A program made the position numbers and the translations under genes. The notes under the pieces were generated by a model. That model did not search any database, was not told the DNA's origin, and saw nothing but the letters and a program-made list of their open reading frames with translations. From Uloborus plumipes (lineage: Eukaryota > Arthropoda > Arachnida > Araneae > Uloboridae), in contig JAXGGA010001610.1 of the NCBI GenBank assembly GCA_038373865.1, forward strand, positions 62,001 to 126,000: a stretch of 64,000 bases of DNA. Direction: 5' to 3'. The first letter of the stretch is position 1. Each line of letters starts with the position of its first letter. This document shows positions 58,601 through 64,000 of this stretch, one piece after another.

Positions 58601-61600
58601 ACAAAGATTTGACACATAATTTCGAAAGCAAAACACAAAGGTAGATTTGAGCAGAGTAATCTTACGTACAAACATGCTGTACATTGACATTTGTTTGATT
58701 AAAACAGAAGTTGTTTCAGAAAGAAGTAAATCTGGAAAATACTGTATACAACAAAAACAAAGTTTAAAATATACATTTTGAGGAAGTTGTAGTAGATACC
58801 CCCTCCTTTTTTCAAAATTTACTGATGATTATAAATATACATTTTTAAAATACAAAAGAGACGTTACACAAAAATATTTTCAGAAAATGAGTATTGTACA
58901 AATAATTTTGAGTCTAGATTGAATTTTAAATAATTATTTTGTGTTAACGATATTAAATAGCACTAAATTAAGATAACATTTGAGTAAGTAGATTAAAATA
59001 ACTAAAATGAAAACTGGCTGAAAGTTAATCTTACCTAACAGTCTTAACTTATGGTGAGTTTCACTTATTTCAGGCAAAAAAAACATTTTAATTATTGTGC
59101 TAGCAACCAAAATTTACACTAAAAGTGCTTGTGTGACTAAGGTATCTGTTAGTCTAAGATAAACAATAAAGTACATACACTCTTTCCATACAGCACTTGA
59201 ACTTGAGACAGATCAGCATGTTGTATAGTAATAAATGATGGATTTGAATCATTAGAATTTTCAAGTTCCATATCTTGAGGTACAGAAAATTTCTCCTCAG
59301 TGCTGTCAGGAGGAGGTGGAGGAGGACTGTCAGGCGGTCCAAAAGGGGGAGGTGGCGGAGAAGGTGAATCTACACCAGGAGGACGAGGTGGTGGAGAAGA
59401 TTCTAGAACCCATTTACCATCCTTAACAGCTAAAAACAACATAAAATGAAAAATTCCACGTTAACAAGAATGGTCGAAAAAAAAAAAAAGAAAAACAGCA
59501 AGCCAACAGTTATTTAGATACCGCATAATTGAGTTATTCGTACATTTCATAAATTATATTTGAAGTATTACAATAACAAGATTTTTTTTTCTTGAAATCA
59601 TTTATGAGCATAATTTAGTACTTTATTCAACATAACACTACCTTGCCTTTATAAGATGATATTTTCTAACATTACACATTTTAAAATGAGCTTTGTACAC
59701 TAGGGGTCACAACCTTTTTCAGTGAAGGGCCACAAGCTTAACAGGAGCTCCATTGGAGGGCCGCATGCAAGGCGATCATTTGGAGGGCTCCTGAAGGGTG
59801 ATTATCCCCCTGCAGGCATTGAGAAATTGTCATGTTTTTCGTTTTTGTTTTTTAATTTTAAATATACTTTTTCATGTAAATTACATTGAGTATATATCTT
59901 TGGCCTCTGGAAAATTTTGAAAAATGATGGTCCTGGTATCAGCATGAACCAGTACTTTCTCTCAACAATTAGAAACTTGATTTGCATATATCAGAGGTCA
60001 ATAAGGAAACTAACTCCATCTCTTTCAAGAGCTTCACAAACAAGAGCTCTAAATAATCTATTTATTCGTCTTTTAGATTGAAAAATATCCATTCACTACG
60101 GGGTGAGTGAAAAAATTAAAAAATGATAGTTTTTTTTTTATTTTAAATCTAGTATTTGTTTTGAAAAATATTCTTGTATTCTTGTTCAATATGATTTGTA
60201 TAGTCACCACTCCAAAAATAAGAAGAAATATCGTAACCTGAAAGCCGATGTTAAAAGATTGCTGAAAAAGTACATGTAAATTCTCAAATTACGCTTGGCA
60301 CACGGCATCGAAAAAACACATGAAAATATACCCAAATTGCAAAGTATCTATCATATAAAGTAAAATAAGTAGGATTTTTACCATTCAAGTTGGAAACGTA
60401 GACCTTGAGCAAGGGACTATTAAAAAAAAGTAACATTTTTCAAAATGGCGCGTTTTTTTTTTCTTTGTCGTGGTCGTTATCGTAACAATTATTAGGTTTG
60501 CTGAATTAATGCCAAGAAGCTATAAGGGTCTGCTGTCCACTGATTAGTAATTGAAAATTGAAATTTTCATGCTGACTCTTTTTTCTTACAAAGTCCTGAA
60601 ATCTTTCTACAAATGAATTTTGGAGCGTTTTAATCAGTGTGTAGTTTAAAATCCCACCAGAAAAATCTTTTACTTCTTCTTCCCCCTCTGAGTTAAAAAA
60701 AAAAAAAGCTGATTTTTTTTTCTTTTTTTAAAAAAAAAAATTTTTTTTTCTTTTTTCAACAGAAAAAATTAAATGCACTCGCGGGTCGCACATCGCTATG
60801 CGGCGGGCCGCATTTGGCCCGCGGGCGGCACGTTGTGCACCCCTATTGTACACCAATTCATTTGGACTTCCAATTCCAATAAAATCCACAAAGCTAAAGG
60901 TTTTCTGTAGCGAAGAAGATACTTGTTTGCTTTTATATATTATTACATGCCCACTTAATTTTACGAATATTGTTCACTTGAACTACTGTATAAAATCTCT
61001 AAAAAAAATTACACACACACGTTTCAATTACAGGCAGAAATATTCATCTTATGCTAAACCACAGAAATTTAATCATCGGAACAGCATTCTATGTCCTTAA
61101 AATATCTCAATTGAAAAGTAATTTAACAGTTGAAAATGTAATCTGAACTATAATAATATCATTTGATAGCCATAAATATAATTCAAATACAAAATCAGAC
61201 ATATGATGTAGTAAACATGTTTCATTAGCCATATTTACAAAGATTACTTATGATACATAATACAAAATATTGCTTGATATCTGGAGCATCCTTAAACTGT
61301 AGAAATATAATCTAAGATTCAAAAATATAATCCCTGATTTTGAAAACATAATTAAAAATGAACATCCGAAAACATCGCTGATGGAGGAAAATATATCTTC
61401 CCATAATTTTAACAGATAACCTCTTCAAAAAATGGAGAAAAGAACAAAAGCTTAAAATAAAGCAATCTTTCATAAAATCAATACTGTAAATCATTTAATA
61501 ATCAGTCTAATAAAATGTACATATATTTAACAAATATTTTCAAAAGGATAATATAAATAATCATTTTTTTCACACTAAAAATATAAAGATAAAACTTCAC

Positions 61601-64000
61601 TTATCTTACTGCACTTGCTATATTTCTAGATTAAAAAAAAATTAAATATTTTTAAGCGTTGTTGATTCAAAAAATAAGCTATTAAATTTTTTAAAAATTA
61701 TACAATAGCTAAAAATCCAGGGTACAGAAAGAGCAAATTTTTTTTCTCAAAACTAGAGCTCACAAGAGGAAAGCAAGGACTTCTGCTTTAGATGTGGAAT
61801 ATTTTCATTGATTAAAAGAGTGTGCATTCCCTGGAAGCATTATATTCCAAATTACATTCCAAGAATGAAGGCAATATGCATGGCTGTCATTAGAAATACT
61901 TTTAATGCCTATGCAAATGTAATTTACATAATGCAAATCAGAAATAAGCTTCAAAACTTTGTCAACTGTATTCTCACTTTGCCATTTAAATAAATTTAGC
62001 ATCATGAAAAGGGAGGGGGGGGGTGACAATTGAAAATTTTAAAATGTTACAATTGAATGCTTTGTTGAACTACAAACTGTCAAACATTCTAAAAATTTAA
62101 AATCCAGGGTTGACAGTGACTAAAGTGCAAAAAAAGAGGAAATCCCATTGCAGCCCCCTTGGAAAATTTGAAATGAGAGGCTTGAAGATTTAACGATACA
62201 AAAAGAAAAAAAAAAAAAACACTCTAATGCTAATTTCCTCCAAATGTTTGGGAAGAACTAAATATTGCACATAATGTTTGTTCTTAAAGCATAGTATTCT
62301 GGTATTCTTCAAATTTCAGTCATGAAAAACGTCAGGATTTAAAAATTCTTGCACACAAAGAACAAATGCACTGATTTAACAGGTGCATCAATAAAAAAGT
62401 TTAGTCTATGTCTAAGAAAATAATTAACATTCAATTTGAGACAAAAATATAAAAGTCTCAGTCATTTACCCCTTCTTTTCTAGTTTTCTAATGATGACTG
62501 TGAGATATGCAAGTCTGAAAATTAGATACTTCCAGAAATCCAAAATTTTGATCAAAAGATGAATTAACAATCACTTAAGTTACAAAGTTAGTTGAACATG
62601 AAAACTATAAAATCCCAAAAAACCTTAACAGGCTGTAAGACCTTAAAGATTTATTCAAATTCTAAACTGTGTGTTAAATTAAGTTTTTCTTTCTCTGGTT
62701 AATTTTACATGGTATGAATGAGCAACTAAAACGATGTTAATAAATAAATAAATTACTGAAATAGTGAAAAAAGTACCGTAAAATGGGGTGTATAAGAACA
62801 GCGGGGTCAATCGGAACAAAACTTCTCGACCGTGCAAAGAAATTCTTCATAAATATACTATTGGGTATTTTTCGCCCTTAATTTTTTTAAAAAAAGGTAA
62901 GAGCATAGGAAGTTGGAAAAAATTACTTTCGTCAATCTAGCAACGCTACTGGCTTATAAGGAGGGCTGCACGTGGAGTGCTAGAAAACATCACATTTTCA
63001 TAGGCTGCAAAACTTCATATGTAAAACCTTCTTATATTTTAAACCTAAGAGTGGTATGTTTCAATTATGCATGTATCTGAACAACAGAATACCACATTAG
63101 AATTTACATTTTTTAAAAATTATGTCATAAAAATGAAGAATTCTGAAAAATGACATAGGGTAAAAAATTGTGGGGTGTATCGGAACACTTGGTTCTGCTG
63201 TTCATATTCAAATTTATTCAAAGAAAACTGTTTGAAAAATCATGATTCTAAAGCCAATTTTTTTAATCAAGACAAGAACAAGGATTTATTACTGTTTGTC
63301 CCTTCTCGTGAGCAACTAGATCTTAAAATGACAGAAAAGAAAAACAGATTTCAAAAGATTTTTGCTTCAGGACACTTTTTTTTACTTAAAATACAAGGGG
63401 AAAAGTCATGCAGACTTTATGTATCAAAAGTCCAGCACACAGACAGCAATGAATAAGTGGGAAAATCTTACAGGACAATTTCCAAAACCCAGAGATTTCA
63501 AGAAACTAAAGAAAAGCCAGCGTTCATCCCAGAAAATATATTGAAAAACTTAAGCCAAGCCACAACTGCTAGTTTTAAGGACAAGTACATATTTGTAGAC
63601 GATATAAGTGACTTCAATTTATGTTGCAGATTTGTATTTCCATTCAAAAGCATTTCTTAAAATTAATTTCAATTTTTCATAAGTTCAAAATCATTTTGAA
63701 TTTTGACAAATCATAAACGCTTACTTGTATAGAAAACTGAGACATGATGGGGGAAAATGGTGGTCATATTTGCATTCACAAGGGGTCATTTTACATAAGA
63801 ATCAGCACAAATGGGGCCAGAATTTTTCAGAGTGGTTATGTGTTGCGTAGTGCAATTTAATTCAAATTTTTGAAAAGCAGTTTAGTAGTTTTTAATTACC
63901 TTTATCTGTTAAAGTTGTTGAAGAACAATTTTGCAGTTGATTTTCTGCAACAGATGATGATACTGGAGGATCATTCTTTTTAGAACATATAGCTGTAGAG
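52577..64000 (-). CDS. Formin-binding protein 4-like, last four exons (5'-incomplete)
   Basis: Exons in transcript order: 64000-63900, 59429-59179, 55052-54714, 52693-52577. Phases (1, 0, 0) and GT-AG borders agree, giving about 268 residues. The order is Ser-rich, then Pro-rich (SPSPPPPPFGPPDSPPPPPP), then Ser/Thr-rich, then a Lys-rich end KKKNIPSLVQKWEMIKKEQE. The end resembles the KMPSLVKKWQSIQRELDEE block near the C-terminus of vertebrate FNBP4, a WW-domain protein that binds proline-rich formin segments. WW domains are not in this window and would lie in exons to the right. Assignment rests on the tail block and composition. Another proline-rich nuclear or cytoskeletal protein is possible. 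Confidence 0.6.
52694..54713. other. Intron of FNBP4-like gene
   Basis: AT-rich with poly(A) and AT runs. No exon or bordered element recognised. Confidence 0.5.
54714..55052 (-). CDS. FNBP4-like exon, Ser/Thr-rich
   Basis: Acceptor TCCATAG, 113 codons in phase 0, donor GTAATT. Composition is low-complexity, Ser/Thr/Asn-rich, ending TKTVTKSEKKK. No domain; probably disordered. Confidence 0.8.
55053..56243. other. Intron of FNBP4-like gene
   Basis: AT-rich. A ~115-bp direct repeat with TTTTCAGCTAATGAA, TTCACAGGAAGCATGTACTT and AAGCTTATTTTT occurs at about 55335-55430 and 55434-55540. Nothing else recognised. Confidence 0.5.
56244..56531. mobile_element. 288-bp piggyBac MITE
   Basis: TTAA at 56240-56243 and 56532-56535. 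Ends CCTTTAAGAACCGGG and (reverse complement) CCTTTTGGATTCGGG are imperfect inverted repeats. Near the left end GTGGTAC...GTACCAC forms a short hairpin; GTTGTACCACC recurs near the right end. Confidence 0.75.
57484..58290 (-). mobile_element. R1-like LINE endonuclease remnant
   Basis: On the - strand, LIEEP, then GKILGLG, CHDTTCATPRACIITSSGL, MSVYLPFE, FVIDCDDNAHNVLWGSSDC and SDEITLSDHRLITF follow the order of the APE-type endonuclease of R1-like LINEs (QEP, RACI, SVYLP, DxNAHxxxWGS, SLSDHRxI). At least two frameshifts and a stop interrupt it. It ends abruptly after GPPRLNFIGRN near 57500, where a different GC-rich sequence starts. No reverse transcriptase remains. The part right of 58110 is uncertain. 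Confidence 0.72.
58291..59178. other. Intron of FNBP4-like gene
   Basis: AT-rich; no exon or bordered element recognised. Confidence 0.5.
59179..59429 (-). CDS. FNBP4-like exon, proline-rich
   Basis: Acceptor TTTTTAG; first codon is completed by the G that ends the previous exon (Ala). KDGKWVLESSPPPRPPG is followed by a proline run and an acidic stretch, ending VQVLYGKS; donor GTATGT, phase 0. Proline runs of this type bind SH3, WW or EVH1 domains or profilin. Confidence 0.8.
59701..60845 (+). mobile_element. hAT-family element, copy 2 (1145 bp)
   Basis: TTGTACAC flanks it exactly (59693-59700 and 60846-60853). Ends TAGGGGTCACAACC and GTTGTGCACCCCTA match copy 1 at 46114-47653, as do internal blocks such as AAGAAATATCGTAACCT and ATCGAAAAA. 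About 400 bp shorter than copy 1, from internal deletion. It lies in an intron of the FNBP4-like gene. Confidence 0.88.
60854..62775. other. Intron of FNBP4-like gene
   Basis: AT-rich; no exon or bordered element recognised. Confidence 0.5.
62776..63795 (+). mobile_element. pogo/Tigger-like TIR element remnant
   Basis: TA at 62774-62775 and 63796-63797; ends CCGTAAAATGGGG and (reverse complement) TGTAAAATGACCCC. GGGGTGTATCGGAACA recurs inside at about 63172. The interior keeps overlapping frames listed separately. The ends are short, so the borders are only moderately sure. Confidence 0.5.
63300..63660 (+). pseudogene. Possible transposase C-terminal domain remnant
   Basis: Pieces in different frames, RLYVSKVQHTDSN, then FIPENILKNLSQ and KDKYIFVDDISDFNL with a stop after about 25 more residues, resemble the tail domain found after the DDE core in pogo/Tigger-like elements of arthropods (YVxKVxHxD...DIxxxLPxP...YxFxxD). 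At least one frameshift. No catalytic core seen. Confidence 0.4.
63900..64000 (-). CDS. FNBP4-like exon cut by window edge
   Basis: Open frame STAICSKKNDPPVSSSVAEN then a Ser/Thr-rich end, donor GTAATT at 63899, phase 1. The exon continues beyond 64000. No domain. Confidence 0.65.

Overview
This is an AT-rich stretch of animal nuclear DNA with spliced genes, long introns and dense transposons. I read it as arthropod, possibly a spider or other chelicerate. The clade is a low-confidence guess from base composition, transposon mix and gene content. There are no bacterial-style genes, rRNA genes, CRISPR arrays or operons.

Two protein-coding genes are supported. (1) A fatty acyl-CoA reductase (FAR) lies on the + strand at 915-43567. 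Eleven coding exons can be joined with matching phases and GT-AG borders, giving about 472 residues. The 5' exon(s) with the NAD(P)-binding glycine motif lie left of the window. The gene ends in a C-terminal membrane segment and an AATAAA at 43608. (2) The last four exons of a proline-rich protein resembling formin-binding protein 4 lie on the - strand at 52577-64000, convergent with the FAR gene. A third, isolated + strand terminal-exon candidate (47928-48017) sits between them.

Most of the DNA is intron filled with mobile elements, many with exact borders. Intron 2 of the FAR gene holds two head-to-tail Helitron-like copies (1382-3858). Intron 4 holds a three-level nest: a TA-flanked TIR element (5638-11996), inside it a hAT element with 8-bp duplication (6174-10954), and inside that a broken CR1/Jockey-type LINE. 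Intron 5 holds a 4.15-kb TTAA-flanked piggyBac-like element (13732-17882). The 19-kb intron 6 holds a deleted mariner and a fold-back element (21448-34261) split by an 11.3-kb hAT-like element (21913-33230). That hAT in turn contains several smaller elements, including one of 3.36 kb with perfect 25-bp ends and clustered subterminal motifs (26781-30138). Further right are a long-TIR MITE, a tRNA-derived SINE, hAT MITEs, two piggyBac-type elements (one keeping a transposase cysteine-rich tail), two copies of one hAT family (46114-47653 and 59701-60845), an R1-like LINE endonuclease remnant and a pogo-like remnant.

The two genes show no functional link; they are neighbours. I found no clear evidence of a new molecular system. 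The most notable items are the datable transposon nest, the subterminal-motif element, the tandem CRE-like palindromes in the fold-back element, the 45-nt FAR exon before a 19-kb intron, and the orphan terminal exon.
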